Positions 44,533 to 53,176 of a DNA stretch of 64,000 nt are shown one piece after another. Under the pieces are notes generated by a model that did no database searches, was not told the DNA's origin, and was given only the letters and a program-made list of their open reading frames with translations. Each line of letters starts with the position of its first letter. Position 1 is the stretch's first letter. The stretch comes from JAJFUE01 sp039683515. GTDB lineage: Bacteria; Sumerlaeota; Sumerlaeia; MVZB01. The translations under genes and the position numbers were made by a program. The stretch covers positions 169,759 through 233,758 of the forward strand of contig JBDKRG010000016.1 in the NCBI GenBank assembly GCA_039683515.1, written 5' to 3'.

Positions 44533-46161
44533 ATGGGCGACGATTCGAATCCGCCGAAAACGATCACCCGCCGGCTGCGCCGGGCGGCGGTTGTGGTGAT
44601 CGGTCTCCTCGCCGTCTCCGGAGCGTTGTTTTTTTTGGCGAGTCTGCTCGTTAACCGGATCCAGATCCCACAATCGCAGCAGCAAATACCCGCCTACCTT
44701 GCCGTCGGCCCGGAACCAACACCTACGCCGAAACCATTAGCCTCTCCGGCCGAGAAGCCGTTCGCCGTCGCGCTCCGGGCCGGATCCGACGATCGGCCGA
44801 CGTCAGGGTGTACGCCCTACGGGCTTTTTCTCGAAGCCGAGCTTCGCGACCGGCCCAACCTCGAAGGTGCCCGGCAATGCCTCGAGCTTAACCGCATCTA
44901 TTACGGCGACCCCGGGCGCAACGTGATGTTTCGCTTCTACTTTTCCGATTACCATCAGAAGGCGCTGTGGCAGGCCGGAACCCCGGTCTCGGGCGAAGCC
45001 GATCAGTGGCTGAAGACGCATTCCGATATCGTCGCCAAGTTCCTGAACCTGGCCGAAGGCCCCGGCCCACCGATCCGTCCGATGAAACTGATCGCGCAAA
45101 TCGAGGACCCGGACAGTATGCCGACCATGGGCTTCTTCATGCGGATCGGCGTGGCGATCCTGGCCGGCGAGGGCCAGCGCCTGTTTCAAGTCGGCGATCT
45201 TGCCGGCGCGGACTGCTACTGGCGCGCATCGATCCGCCTGTCCGTCATATGCGGCCTCGAGCCCGATTACAGCGGGATGTATTCGGTGCTGATTCCCATT
45301 GCATGCCTGAAAGACAGGATCAACGCCGAGATCGACCGCGACGCCCTGCTTGAATACCGCGCCGCGCTCGCGTCCGCGCACGCGCTTCTCTTCCCGGCCG
45401 ACGGCCATCGCGAATGGCTGGCGTGGCGAATCGCCGCGAGGCGCAAACGCCTCATTGCCGACCTGGACCACCCGTGGTTTAACCCCGCGTTCGGATGGGA
45501 TGTCGATAACCCGGATCATTACGGTGATTTGCATTTCAGCTTGAGCGGCCTCGAGATCCCGCGTTTCGACCGGCTGGCGATCAATGCGGCGTCGGCGATG
45601 CAAATCAAGGAGCAATCGACCCGGATCATTCGGGACTTCGACGCGACGTATTCCGAGATCCTGTGGCGCGCGACCGCCACCTGGCCGGAACTCGCGGCGA
45701 GAAAGCCATTCCAGCCCCCCGAACCGCCCGGTCAAATCAGGGAACGATTCTATGACCGGTTGTTCTTTGAATCGAAGTATGAAGACGTCCGGGAGCCGGT
45801 CACAAAAAAGCCTTATTATGCCGTCTCCAATTACGTGCACTTTTATTATTGGGGCCGCGAATCATGGAATGCCCAGGCTGAGACCCGGCTCAACCTGACT
45901 CGCGCGGCGATCGAGTGCAGGCTGACGACCGAGACCCAAGTCGCCAAGATCATTCCGAAACAGATCGATCGCGAATCGCCGTGGCGCGACCCGTTCACCG
46001 AGAAGCCGCTGGGCGTGATGGATGGGACTTCAAACACGCTGACGATTTACAGCCTCGGCCCGGACATGCAGGACCAGCGCGCCGCCGTTACCTACGACCC
46101 CACCAACGGCACCATCTCGCCCGGCGACATCCATATCGATCTCAAACGAGAACCACGATGA
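44533..46161 (+). CDS. Membrane-anchored protein with pseudopilin-like C-terminal motif, paralogue 1
   Basis: A 542-residue protein of unknown function. A cytoplasmic basic end is followed by one membrane span near residues 18-40 (AAVVVIGLLAVSGALFFLAS), then a Pro/Thr linker and a long helical domain (residues 95-440). The C-terminus (DPFTEKPLG, then LTIYSLGPD and YDPTNGTISPGDI) resembles the end of GspG-type pseudopilins and of many planctomycete membrane proteins, where DPF-x-GKPL precedes YS-x-G-D. GGAGGT lies six bases before the ATG at 44533. Its stop overlaps the next gene by four bases (ATGA), and the two are clear paralogues. Confidence 0.7.
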   Translation: MGDDSNPPKTITRRLRRAAVVVIGLLAVSGALFFLASLLVNRIQIPQSQQQIPAYLAVGPEPTPTPKPLASPAEKPFAVALRAGSDDRPTSGCTPYGLFLEAELRDRPNLEGARQCLELNRIYYGDPGRNVMFRFYFSDYHQKALWQAGTPVSGEADQWLKTHSDIVAKFLNLAEGPGPPIRPMKLIAQIEDPDSMPTMGFFMRIGVAILAGEGQRLFQVGDLAGADCYWRASIRLSVICGLEPDYSGMYSVLIPIACLKDRINAEIDRDALLEYRAALASAHALLFPADGHREWLAWRIAARRKRLIADLDHPWFNPAFGWDVDNPDHYGDLHFSLSGLEIPRFDRLAINAASAMQIKEQSTRIIRDFDATYSEILWRATATWPELAARKPFQPPEPPGQIRERFYDRLFFESKYEDVREPVTKKPYYAVSNYVHFYYWGRESWNAQAETRLNLTRAAIECRLTTETQVAKIIPKQIDRESPWRDPFTEKPLGVMDGTSNTLTIYSLGPDMQDQRAAVTYDPTNGTISPGDIHIDLKREPR

Positions 46162-47690
46162 CCGAAACAATCAAACGCAAACGCGGCCTGCGCGGCTGGT
46201 TCTGGATGATCGTCGCCTGCATTTTCGGCCTGCCGATCGTGTTGTTTATCGCCGCGGCCGTTCTGGTCAACTTCGTGAGCATCCCGGTGGAGCCGGAAAA
46301 TCCCCCGCGCTGGGCCTCCGCGACCGTGCCCCCGCGCCGGGCGGCCAATCCCGCGGGCGTGCCGGTTGCCCGTCGACTCAAGGCGAGAGAAAAAACCCCG
46401 GGCAGCGTCCCCACTTACGACCAGTTCCTCGAGGAGGAGCTGCGTGAACGCCCCGACCTCATCGGCGCGAAAAAATACCTGGAGCTGAGCCGGCGCTTTC
46501 AGAATCCGGACCAGAAGAAGGCTCTCGATGCGTTCGATCACGATACGACGCAGCCGCTTGGGAGGTTCTTGTGGGAGGAAGGGCGGCCGTTGCCCGCCTC
46601 CACCGCCGGGTGGTTGAGGGCCCATCCCGACATCGTGGGCGCCTTTCTGGATTTTGCCCAAAGCCCCGGCCTTCCGGTGCGAACGTTGGACATGCTCGCC
46701 AACGAGCCCGACCTCGAGACCGTTTCGTACCCGGATTATTTTCTCTATGCGGGCAACCGGATGCTTGCGGCGGAAGGTCAGCGGCAATTCGAGTTGGGCG
46801 ACGATGCCGCCGCCACAAAATACTGGCGCGGCGCGATGAACATGGCCGTGAACGGCGGTTGCGATCTCTTCAGGAAAATCTCCGGATTCCACACGCTGAC
46901 GGTCATCTACATGTCCATGAGCCACATCTTGGCCGAAGATGCCCCCCGCGATTTGCTTGCAGCGATTCAATCCGATCTGAAGCGCGTGCACCGTGATTAC
47001 TATGGCCCGGAATGGTTCCCGGATTACGTCCGGATGGTATTGCCGGCGTATCGCAAGGAACTTGTCAAGCAGTTGAACCAGCCGTGGACCAGCGGCGTTT
47101 TCGGGTGGCAGCCGGGCAACAACAAGTATTATTTCAGGTACGAAGGGATGGATCTTCCGCGCATTCCCGAGATCGTCGGCGATGCGGTCATGGCAATGTA
47201 TCGCAAGCAGCAGGTGCCGACAGTGGTTCGTGATTACGACCGGCTGGCCGAACAGGCGATTCGCGAGGCGGCGATGCCGTGGCCGGAATTTTCAAAATGC
47301 AAGTCGGCTGTGATGAGGCAGGATCTACTGTACGGCATGCCCAACAGCATGTATGAGGGATTACGGTGGTCACGCCTGTGGAATGGTGAATCGGAGACCC
47401 GGCTGAACCTGCTGCGCGCGGCGATCGAGTGCGGGCTGACGACCGAAACGCAGGTCGAGAGGATCGCCCCCAAGCAAATCGACCGCGAATCGCCGTGGCG
47501 CGACCCGTTCACCGGGAAGCCGCTGCGCGTGATCAATGGGACATCAAACACGCTGACCATTTACAGCCTCGGCCCCGATGCCGTCGACCAGCGCTGCCGG
47601 GTCACGTATGACCCGACGAACGGCATCATCTCGCCCGGCGATGTGTGGTTGGAAGCAGGCCGGGTCCGCCGAACCCGGGACGGGAATTAA
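46158..47690 (+). CDS. Membrane-anchored protein with pseudopilin-like C-terminal motif, paralogue 2
   Basis: A 510-residue protein with the same plan as its upstream neighbour: a basic end, one span (WFWMIVACIFGLPIVLFIAA), a linker and a helical domain. The final block is nearly identical (PKQIDRESPWRDPF, then NTLTIYSLGPD). The start at 46158 overlaps the preceding stop codon, indicating translational coupling; a longer in-frame start would lie inside the upstream gene. The last codons (AGRVRRTRDGN) read a GCCGGGTCCGCC repeat word. Function is unknown; the two may form a heteromeric membrane complex. Confidence 0.7.
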   Translation: MTETIKRKRGLRGWFWMIVACIFGLPIVLFIAAAVLVNFVSIPVEPENPPRWASATVPPRRAANPAGVPVARRLKAREKTPGSVPTYDQFLEEELRERPDLIGAKKYLELSRRFQNPDQKKALDAFDHDTTQPLGRFLWEEGRPLPASTAGWLRAHPDIVGAFLDFAQSPGLPVRTLDMLANEPDLETVSYPDYFLYAGNRMLAAEGQRQFELGDDAAATKYWRGAMNMAVNGGCDLFRKISGFHTLTVIYMSMSHILAEDAPRDLLAAIQSDLKRVHRDYYGPEWFPDYVRMVLPAYRKELVKQLNQPWTSGVFGWQPGNNKYYFRYEGMDLPRIPEIVGDAVMAMYRKQQVPTVVRDYDRLAEQAIREAAMPWPEFSKCKSAVMRQDLLYGMPNSMYEGLRWSRLWNGESETRLNLLRAAIECGLTTETQVERIAPKQIDRESPWRDPFTGKPLRVINGTSNTLTIYSLGPDAVDQRCRVTYDPTNGIISPGDVWLEAGRVRRTRDGN

Positions 47691-47696
47691 ACAAAC

Positions 47697-49424
47697 CTAT
47701 TGCCGGGAGGTCGCCGTCGGCGACGCCGGCATGCAGATGAACTGCGAGGCCGTGATCATCACCACCGCCCCCAGCGGCGCGAACCAGGGGAACGCCAGCG
47801 TCAGGAACTGCGGCTCGGGCGAGTCGGGATAAACCACCTTGCACAGGTTTAAAAACATGATGACCGCCACGCACGCCACGATCGTGATGGGGGGCGAGAT
47901 TTTGCGCGGCAGCAGGAACACGGAGCTGACGATCAACGCCGCGCCGGCGGCCGCGATCGCCCACGGCGCCCACGGCTCGTGCCACCTCAGCGCGAAGATC
48001 GTCATCACGCTCAGGAGCGCCGCCCACTCCATCCCCTCGGCGCGCCGCCGCAGCCCGGGGATCAGCGCCATCAGGAACGTGCCCAGGATCCCGCCCGCCG
48101 TGTAGCCGACGACCGACAGCGCCAGCACGATGAGCAGCTGCCGCGCGTCGCGCATTTCGTAAAACAACGAGGCCATCGCACACAGGACGACGCCCCAGAA
48201 CACGACGAAAATACGGCTGACGCGAATCGCGTTGGTCTCGGATTGCTCGTCGCCGTGAACCAGCTTGAACCTGCCGCCGAGTCGGTGCAGCGTTTCGATC
48301 GATTGCTGCGCCAGCGCGGCGAGGATCGACTCGAGCGTGCTGATCGCCGCGGCGAAAATCCCGGCGACCATGATCCCGCCGAAGAACCAGTGCACGCGGT
48401 ACTTGATGAATACCGGCAGCAGGCTGTTTTCGTCCTGGTCGATCTTCGCGATCTCCTCCGGCAGCGGCACGCCGGCCATCCCGCTCTTCTGGTAGAACGC
48501 CCACAGCCCGACGCCGACCAGCAGGCAGACGAGCATGAGCACCTGGCTGACGCTCGACCAGATGATGGCGCGGCGCGCCTCGCGCGGCCCCCGGCAGCAG
48601 AACATCCGCTGCACCATCATCTGGTCGGTGCCGTAGGCGGCCAGCCCCGCCAGCGTCGAGGCCACGAGCCCCGTCAGCAGCGTGAACTCCTTGCGCGGGT
48701 CGAGGCTCAGGTCGAGCCACTCGAGTTTGCCGGCATCGCTCGCCAGCTTCAGGATCGTCCCGATCCCGCTCTCGCCCGTTGCGGTCTGGAATTGCCCGAC
48801 GACAACCACGAGCGTCAGCGCCGCCGACAGGCTGAAGATCACGAACTGGATGACGTCGGTCCAGATCACGGTCTTGATCCCCCCCATGTAGGTCCACAGG
48901 ATCGCCACCGCGCCGATGATCCAGATCGAGTAATGGATGCCGAAATCGGAATCGCCGGTCTGGCTGATAATCACGTTGAGGACGACCGCCGACATGAGGA
49001 GGCGCGCCCCCTGGCCCATCATCCCGCCGACCATGAACAGCGCGCTGGTCGTGCGGCGCGCCCGCTCGCCGAGCCGGTTGCCGATGTATTCGTACGGGCT
49101 GTAGATCTCCTCGTCGTAGTAGCGCGGCACGAACACGAACCCGACGATGATCCGGGCCAGGATCGTGCCGACGCCCAGGATCGCATAGGTCATGTTGCCG
49201 GTCTCCGCCCACAGGAACGCCGGGGCGCCGACCAGCGTCACCGCCGAAAGCTCGGTGGCGATGATCGAGCCGCAGATCGCGTACCATGGCAGCTTGCGCC
49301 CGCCGAGGAAGAAGTCGCGGATCGTCGCCTGCCGGCCCGCCAGGCGCTTGCCGAGCCACGTGGTGAACAGCATGTAGCCGACAATGACGATCCAGCTGAG
49401 CGAAGAAAAGTGACCAGAGAACAT
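47697..49424 (-). CDS. Sodium:solute symporter (SSS/SLC5 family)
   Basis: A 575-residue polytopic transporter with about 13-14 hydrophobic segments, which imports an organic solute with sodium. Family features are FFLGGRKLPWYAICGSIIAT with the preceding Arg, GTILARIIVGFVFVPRYYDE, YEYIGNRLGERARR, GGIKTVIWTDVIQFVIF and ATLAGLAAYGTDQMMVQR (the SSS signature, G-x-x-TDQ). The substrate is not evident; sugars, pantothenate, proline and sialic acid are all transported within this family. It starts six bases after the ABC permease stop on the same strand, with GGGAAGGG upstream, so it belongs to that operon. Confidence 0.92.
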   Translation of the reverse strand: MFSGHFSSLSWIVIVGYMLFTTWLGKRLAGRQATIRDFFLGGRKLPWYAICGSIIATELSAVTLVGAPAFLWAETGNMTYAILGVGTILARIIVGFVFVPRYYDEEIYSPYEYIGNRLGERARRTTSALFMVGGMMGQGARLLMSAVVLNVIISQTGDSDFGIHYSIWIIGAVAILWTYMGGIKTVIWTDVIQFVIFSLSAALTLVVVVGQFQTATGESGIGTILKLASDAGKLEWLDLSLDPRKEFTLLTGLVASTLAGLAAYGTDQMMVQRMFCCRGPREARRAIIWSSVSQVLMLVCLLVGVGLWAFYQKSGMAGVPLPEEIAKIDQDENSLLPVFIKYRVHWFFGGIMVAGIFAAAISTLESILAALAQQSIETLHRLGGRFKLVHGDEQSETNAIRVSRIFVVFWGVVLCAMASLFYEMRDARQLLIVLALSVVGYTAGGILGTFLMALIPGLRRRAEGMEWAALLSVMTIFALRWHEPWAPWAIAAAGAALIVSSVFLLPRKISPPITIVACVAVIMFLNLCKVVYPDSPEPQFLTLAFPWFAPLGAVVMITASQFICMPASPTATSRQ

Positions 49425-49430
49425 GACGAA

Positions 49431-50471
49431 TCAACCCTTCCCCGTGCGTCTGCCGCGAATCAGCAAGCCTATAAAGAACGGCCCGCCCAGAAGCGCCGTC
49501 AGGATCCCGACCGGCAGCTCGGCGGCGTGCCACATCGTGCGCGCGGCCGTGTCGCAGGCGATCAGGAACGCCCCGCCGCCGAGCATGACGCACGGCAGCA
49601 GCAGGACGTGGCCCGGCCCGACGATCCGCCGGACGGCGTGCGGCACGAGCAGCCCCACAAAGCCGATCGGCCCGGCCACGGCGACGACCGAGCCGGTGGC
49701 CAGCGACCCGAGCAGGAACGCCCACACCTGGAGCCGCGTGACGTTCACGCCGCGGCCGCCGGCGAGCTCCTCGCCCAGGGCCAGCTGGTCGAGCGGCCGG
49801 GCCAGCGCCAGCATCCCCGCCAGCGCCGGCATGACCAGCACGGCGAGCATTTCCACGTCGCGCCACGTCGCCCACGACAGTTGGCCGATCATCCAGCGGT
49901 CCATGTTCGCGAGCAGGCCCGGCGAGGCGAAGTAACGCGCCGCCATGATCAGCGCCGAGAAGATCAGCCCCATCGTGACGCCCGCCAGCAGCAGCTCGTT
50001 CGTCGAGAGCCGCCCCCCCGTCCGCGCCAGCATGTAGATCAGGATGATGGCCAGCAGCGAACCCGCGAACGCGAACAGCTGGACGAGGCTGACCGGTCCC
50101 CACGCGGCCGCCATGCCCGGGACGAGCTCGGCGAGGTAATACGCCACCACCGCGCCGAACGAGCCGCCGCTGGCGACGCCGAGCGTGTAGGGGGTGGCCA
50201 GCGGGTTGCGCAGCAGCGCCTGGAACACGGCGCCCACGGCGGCCAGCCCCGCGCCGGCCAGGAGCCCCAGGAAAATCCGCGGCAGCCGGATGTAAATCAG
50301 GATGTCGACGTCGACCGGCCGCGCCGACGGGTTGCGCACCCATTCCCCGAGCGCATCGATCGAATCGATTTTCTCCAGGCCGACGAGCGGCGCGAGCAGG
50401 ACGGCCGCCGCCGCCATCGCGAGAAACACCCCGACCACGGCGCAGTATTTTCTGGCGCTCAGCCGGCTCAT
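49431..50471 (-). CDS. FecCD-family ABC transporter permease (iron-siderophore, heme or cobalamin)
   Basis: A 346-residue membrane permease with about ten spans, of the BtuC/FecD/FhuB group. Typical stretches are RLPRIFLGLLAGAGLAAVGA, FQALLRNPLATPYTLGVASG, GGSFGAVVAYYLAE, and GPIGFVGLLVPHAVRRIVGP; the last is the coupling helix that meets the ATPase. The start is the ATG at 50471 with GGAGG six bases upstream, overlapping the ATPase stop by four bases (ATGA). The substrate-binding protein and outer-membrane receptor are not in the window. Substrate cannot be decided. Confidence 0.93.
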   Translation of the reverse strand: MSRLSARKYCAVVGVFLAMAAAAVLLAPLVGLEKIDSIDALGEWVRNPSARPVDVDILIYIRLPRIFLGLLAGAGLAAVGAVFQALLRNPLATPYTLGVASGGSFGAVVAYYLAELVPGMAAAWGPVSLVQLFAFAGSLLAIILIYMLARTGGRLSTNELLLAGVTMGLIFSALIMAARYFASPGLLANMDRWMIGQLSWATWRDVEMLAVLVMPALAGMLALARPLDQLALGEELAGGRGVNVTRLQVWAFLLGSLATGSVVAVAGPIGFVGLLVPHAVRRIVGPGHVLLLPCVMLGGGAFLIACDTAARTMWHAAELPVGILTALLGGPFFIGLLIRGRRTGKG

Positions 50472-51325
50472 GAGGGGCCTCCGTGCCGGCCGAGCAGCAC
50501 GACCATCGGCGAGCCGACGACCGGGTTGCGCTCGACGATCAGGTTGACGTCGTAGACCTGGCGCAGGACCGGCTCGCGCATGACCTCGCTCGGCGGGCCG
50601 TCGGCCACGAGCCGGCCCTCGTGCAGCAGCGCCAGCCGGTCGCAGTAGCGCGCCGCCAGGTTCAGGTCGTGCGTGATGACGATCACGCCGAGCCCGGCGC
50701 GCGCCAGCTCGGCGATCTGCTCGAAGACGTCGATCTGGTGGTGCAGGTCGAGGGCCGACGTCGGCTCGTCGAGCAGGAGGAACCGGCTCTGCTGGGCGAG
50801 GACCGACGCCAGCAGCACCTGTTGGCGCTCGCCGCCCGACAGCGCCGCCAGCGACCGCCGCGCGAACGCCAGCGTGCGCGTCCACTCCATCGCCAGCCGC
50901 ACGATTTCCCGGTCGCGCGGGCCGGGGACGCCGAACGCGCCCAGGTGCGGGTAGCGCCCCTGCGCGATCACCTCTTCGGCGGTAAAGTCAAACGTCGGCC
51001 GCACGTCCTGCGGCAGCCACGCCACGGCCCGGGCGCGCTCGCGGGGAGAAAGCCTGGCGAGCGGCTTGCCGTTGAGCGTCACCGCCCCCGCCGTCGGCTC
51101 GATCTGCCCGGCCAGCGCGCGCATCAGCGTCGACTTGCCCGAGCCGTTGGGGCCGACCAGGCCGATCAGGTCGCCGGGCCGGCAGACCAGATCGATCTCG
51201 CGCAGGCACCACCACGTCGGCTGGAACTGATGGCCGACGCCGCGCGCGGCCAGCTCGAGGCTCGCGCCGGCCGCCGGCGGGATGAGGGCGTGGGTGGTGG
51301 GGTCGGGTGCCAAATGTCGGATCAA
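50468..51325 (-). CDS. ABC transporter ATP-binding protein (FecE/FhuC/BtuD type)
   Basis: The ATPase of the importer, 285 residues. All nucleotide-binding motifs are present: Walker A GPNGSGKST, Q-loop in WLPQDVRPTF, signature LSGGERQQVLLA, Walker B FLLLDEPTSALD and the switch histidine in VIVITHDLN. The RYPHLG motif after the Q-loop is typical of iron/B12 importer ATPases. The start at 51325 lies two bases from a repeat and has no clear ribosome site. It is the first gene of the operon ATPase-permease-symporter and is divergent from mqnA. Confidence 0.94.
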   Translation of the reverse strand: MIRHLAPDPTTHALIPPAAGASLELAARGVGHQFQPTWWCLREIDLVCRPGDLIGLVGPNGSGKSTLMRALAGQIEPTAGAVTLNGKPLARLSPRERARAVAWLPQDVRPTFDFTAEEVIAQGRYPHLGAFGVPGPRDREIVRLAMEWTRTLAFARRSLAALSGGERQQVLLASVLAQQSRFLLLDEPTSALDLHHQIDVFEQIAELARAGLGVIVITHDLNLAARYCDRLALLHEGRLVADGPPSEVMREPVLRQVYDVNLIVERNPVVGSPMVVLLGRHGGPS

Positions 51326-51326
51326 T

Positions 51327-51369
51327 TCGATTGACGATTACGATTACGAGCACAAGCACGAGCACGAGT
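51327..51369 (-). repeat. Dispersed CTCGTG/AATCGT repeat, copy 3 (inverted)
   Basis: TCGATTGACGATTACGATTA followed by CGAGCACAAGCACGAGCACG is the reverse complement of the other copies. It lies in the divergent promoter region of the importer operon and mqnA. Confidence 0.8.
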
Positions 51370-51444
51370 ATGAACGCGGCATACCCGAGGTCGCTACATC
51401 GTAATCTGGCATACCCGATCGAAGTGTGCGAATATTTTCGGATT

Positions 51445-52335
51445 ATGCGCGCCCGGACGGCACCACACACATGCGAGCCGCTGCGCCTCGGCGCGGTCGC
51501 CTACCTCAACGTGCGGCCGCTTTCGACGGGGCTCGAGAGCCTGCAAGGGCTTGAATACTGCGAGGCGCCGCCGAGCCGGCTCGCCCACTGGCTCGAGCTC
51601 GGCCGGATCGACATCGGCATGGTCCCGGTCGCGGCGATCATCAACCACCCTGAGTGGTCGGTCGCGCCCGGGACGATGATCGGCACGCGCGGGGCCGTCC
51701 GCAGCGTGATCATCACGGGGCTCGGCAAGCCCTCCGAGTGGCGCGTCCTGCGCCCCGACGCCCAGTCACGCACGAGCAACGCCCTGAGCCGGATTCTCAC
51801 CGAGCGCTGCATGGGTTTGGATCTGGAGCCCGGCCGGCCGGTCCCGTTCGACGAGCCCGAACCCTCGGACCTGCTCCGGCCGGGCGAGGCGATGGTGCTC
51901 ATCGGGTCGCGCGCGCTGCGGTCGTGGGCGAGGCTGCGCGCGCGCGGGGCGAGGATCTACGACATGGGCACGCTGTGGACGCGCTGGACGGGCCTGCCGT
52001 TCGTCTTCGCGATGTGGGCGATCCGGCCGGGCGCGCCGATCGGCGGCTGGCTCGCGCGCCTGGACGAGGTCAAGGCGCGCAACCGCGACAAGGCCGGGCG
52101 CGTCGCGTCGCGCTGGCCGGGCCTGGCGTTCGACCGGCTCACGCCGCGGCAGGCGTCGTATTACCTGCGCCGCAACGTCGATTTCGATTTCGACGCCGCG
52201 GCGCGCAGGGGGCTGGAGCGTTTTTACAGGGAAGGGCGTGAACTTGGGCTCTTTGCCGACGGCTGGAAACTCAGGATCTGGCAGGCGGGGCGGGTCTCCG
52301 ACCCGACTCTGGTCACCACCAACCATAATCATTGA
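51445..52335 (+). CDS. mqnA: Chorismate dehydratase MqnA (futalosine pathway of menaquinone synthesis)
   Basis: MqnA dehydrates chorismate to 3-[(1-carboxyvinyl)oxy]benzoate, the first step of the futalosine route to menaquinone. The 296-residue protein has the periplasmic-binding-like fold with the family start LRLGAVAYLNVRPLSTGLES, then IDIGMVPVAAIINHPEW and MVLIGSRALR. The near-universal YLN-x-RPL motif is the best mark. The start at 51445 (MRARTAPH) is chosen because upstream in-frame codons pass through a repeat and give a Thr/Ser run. No other mqn gene is nearby. It is followed by a tRNA gene. Confidence 0.87.
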   Translation: MRARTAPHTCEPLRLGAVAYLNVRPLSTGLESLQGLEYCEAPPSRLAHWLELGRIDIGMVPVAAIINHPEWSVAPGTMIGTRGAVRSVIITGLGKPSEWRVLRPDAQSRTSNALSRILTERCMGLDLEPGRPVPFDEPEPSDLLRPGEAMVLIGSRALRSWARLRARGARIYDMGTLWTRWTGLPFVFAMWAIRPGAPIGGWLARLDEVKARNRDKAGRVASRWPGLAFDRLTPRQASYYLRRNVDFDFDAAARRGLERFYREGRELGLFADGWKLRIWQAGRVSDPTLVTTNHNH

Positions 52336-52378
52336 CCTGCGGCCCGGCGTTGATAAGATGTCCTAGTCCCACCCAGGG

Positions 52379-52453
52379 GCGCCTGTAGCACAATGGTTAG
52401 TGCATCGGCCTTCCAAGCCGAGGATGTGGGTTCGATTCCCATCAGGCGCTCCA
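52379..52453 (+). tRNA. tRNA-Gly (anticodon TCC)
   Basis: Acceptor GCGCCTG pairs with CAGGCGC, discriminator T and an encoded CCA follow. The anticodon loop is CTTCCAA and the T-arm GTGGG/CCCAT is intact. A run of six T follows the CCA. Confidence 0.95.
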
Positions 52454-52836
52454 ATTTTTTGGGTGAACCCTGGCCCGGCGGCCATTTTCAGGAAGCGGAA
52501 CAGTTTGCGCTGCGGCCGGCCGGGAGAAACGGGTGTTCAGCTTCGATCAACCTCTCCCGAAATTTTCCGAGAAATAATGATGATTATTTAAGCTATCAAT
52601 TGTGCATGCGGTTGCAATCCTGTGCAACGGGTTGGCTCTTTTGTTGCTCATGGTGGTCCGTGTACGACCTGTTGTGAACGTTTTGGGGCGCTGCATCCCC
52701 GCCGATGTGTTTCCATTTGAGAACGGGTTCATTCATCCATAAGACAATTAGTGAAAACCGATTAGCCGGATTGCAGGCGGTTTCACCCGCCCCGTGAACG
52801 GCGTACTTTCATCATTTAACAATTTGGGTCTCCGAC
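52454..52836. other. AT-rich spacer upstream of the Tad operon
   Basis: No gene was recognised. An inverted repeat GTTGC (52611-52615) / GCAAC (52624-52628) lies about 220 bases before the sigma-54-like motif and is at a distance suitable for an activator site; this is only suggestive. Confidence 0.4.
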
Positions 52837-52852
52837 TGGCATTCATGTTGCT
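52837..52852 (+). promoter_or_regulatory. Candidate sigma-54 promoter of the Tad pilus operon
   Basis: TGGCATTCATGTTGCT matches the sigma-54 consensus TGGCAC-N5-TTGCT with the exact GG-N10-GC spacing; one conserved base differs (T for C after TGGCA). Initiation would fall near 52863, giving an 85-90 base leader before flp. Confidence 0.5.
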
Positions 52853-52907
52853 TGGATAATTATCGATCAACGCAGTTTTTGTTTTTTGTGTCGGCTGTTT
52901 TATGTCC

Positions 52908-52925
52908 GGATTCCTGTCGGAATCC
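52908..52925 (+). promoter_or_regulatory. Leader hairpin upstream of flp
   Basis: GGATTCC pairs perfectly with GGAATCC around TGTC, 24 bases before the flp start codon. It could stabilise the pilin mRNA or limit translation. Confidence 0.5.
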
Positions 52926-52949
52926 TGAATAAACCAGGGAGGTGCTTTT

Positions 52950-53117
52950 ATGCTTCGCAAAGCGATGAAAGCTTTCATCCGCGATGAAAGCGGCATGGAG
53001 ACTGTGGAGTGGGCCGTGTTGCTCGGCCTGATCCTCGCCGGCGTCATCGGCGTCGTCCTGACGCTCGGCCCCAAGGTCACCGCGAAATTCCAGGCGGTCG
53101 ATACGGCGTTGCCGTAG
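52950..53117 (+). CDS. flp: Flp-type major pilin prepilin
   Basis: The pilin subunit of the Tad pilus, 55 residues. A short charged leader (MLRKAMKAFIRDESG) is cut by the prepilin peptidase after G15. The mature pilin begins METVEW, with the conserved glutamate at position +5 and a tryptophan at +6 where Flp pilins usually have tyrosine. The hydrophobic helix AVLLGLILAGVIGVVLTLG forms the filament core. GGGAGG precedes the ATG by seven bases, a strong site expected for an abundant protein. It is the first gene of the tad operon, behind a sigma-54-like promoter and a leader hairpin. Confidence 0.93.
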   Translation: MLRKAMKAFIRDESGMETVEWAVLLGLILAGVIGVVLTLGPKVTAKFQAVDTALP

Positions 53118-53176
53118 GCCGCGGTTGGCGGCGCGATCCCATTCAACGCCGGTGGGGCCGGGGAATCAGGCATCAC

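Noticed and set aside
45915..46157. Longer start for the second pseudopilin-like paralogue
   Set aside because: The extra codons overlap the upstream paralogue in another frame; the ATGA overlap at 46158 is a typical coupled start.
51307..51444. N-terminal extension of MqnA with a Thr/Ser run
   Set aside because: It is the translation of the AATCGT/CTCGTG repeat; the family starts close to LRLGAVAYLN.
51326..51444. Cobalamin riboswitch upstream of the importer operon
   Set aside because: The divergent spacer is too short and is mostly a hexamer repeat; no B12-box-like sequence was seen.
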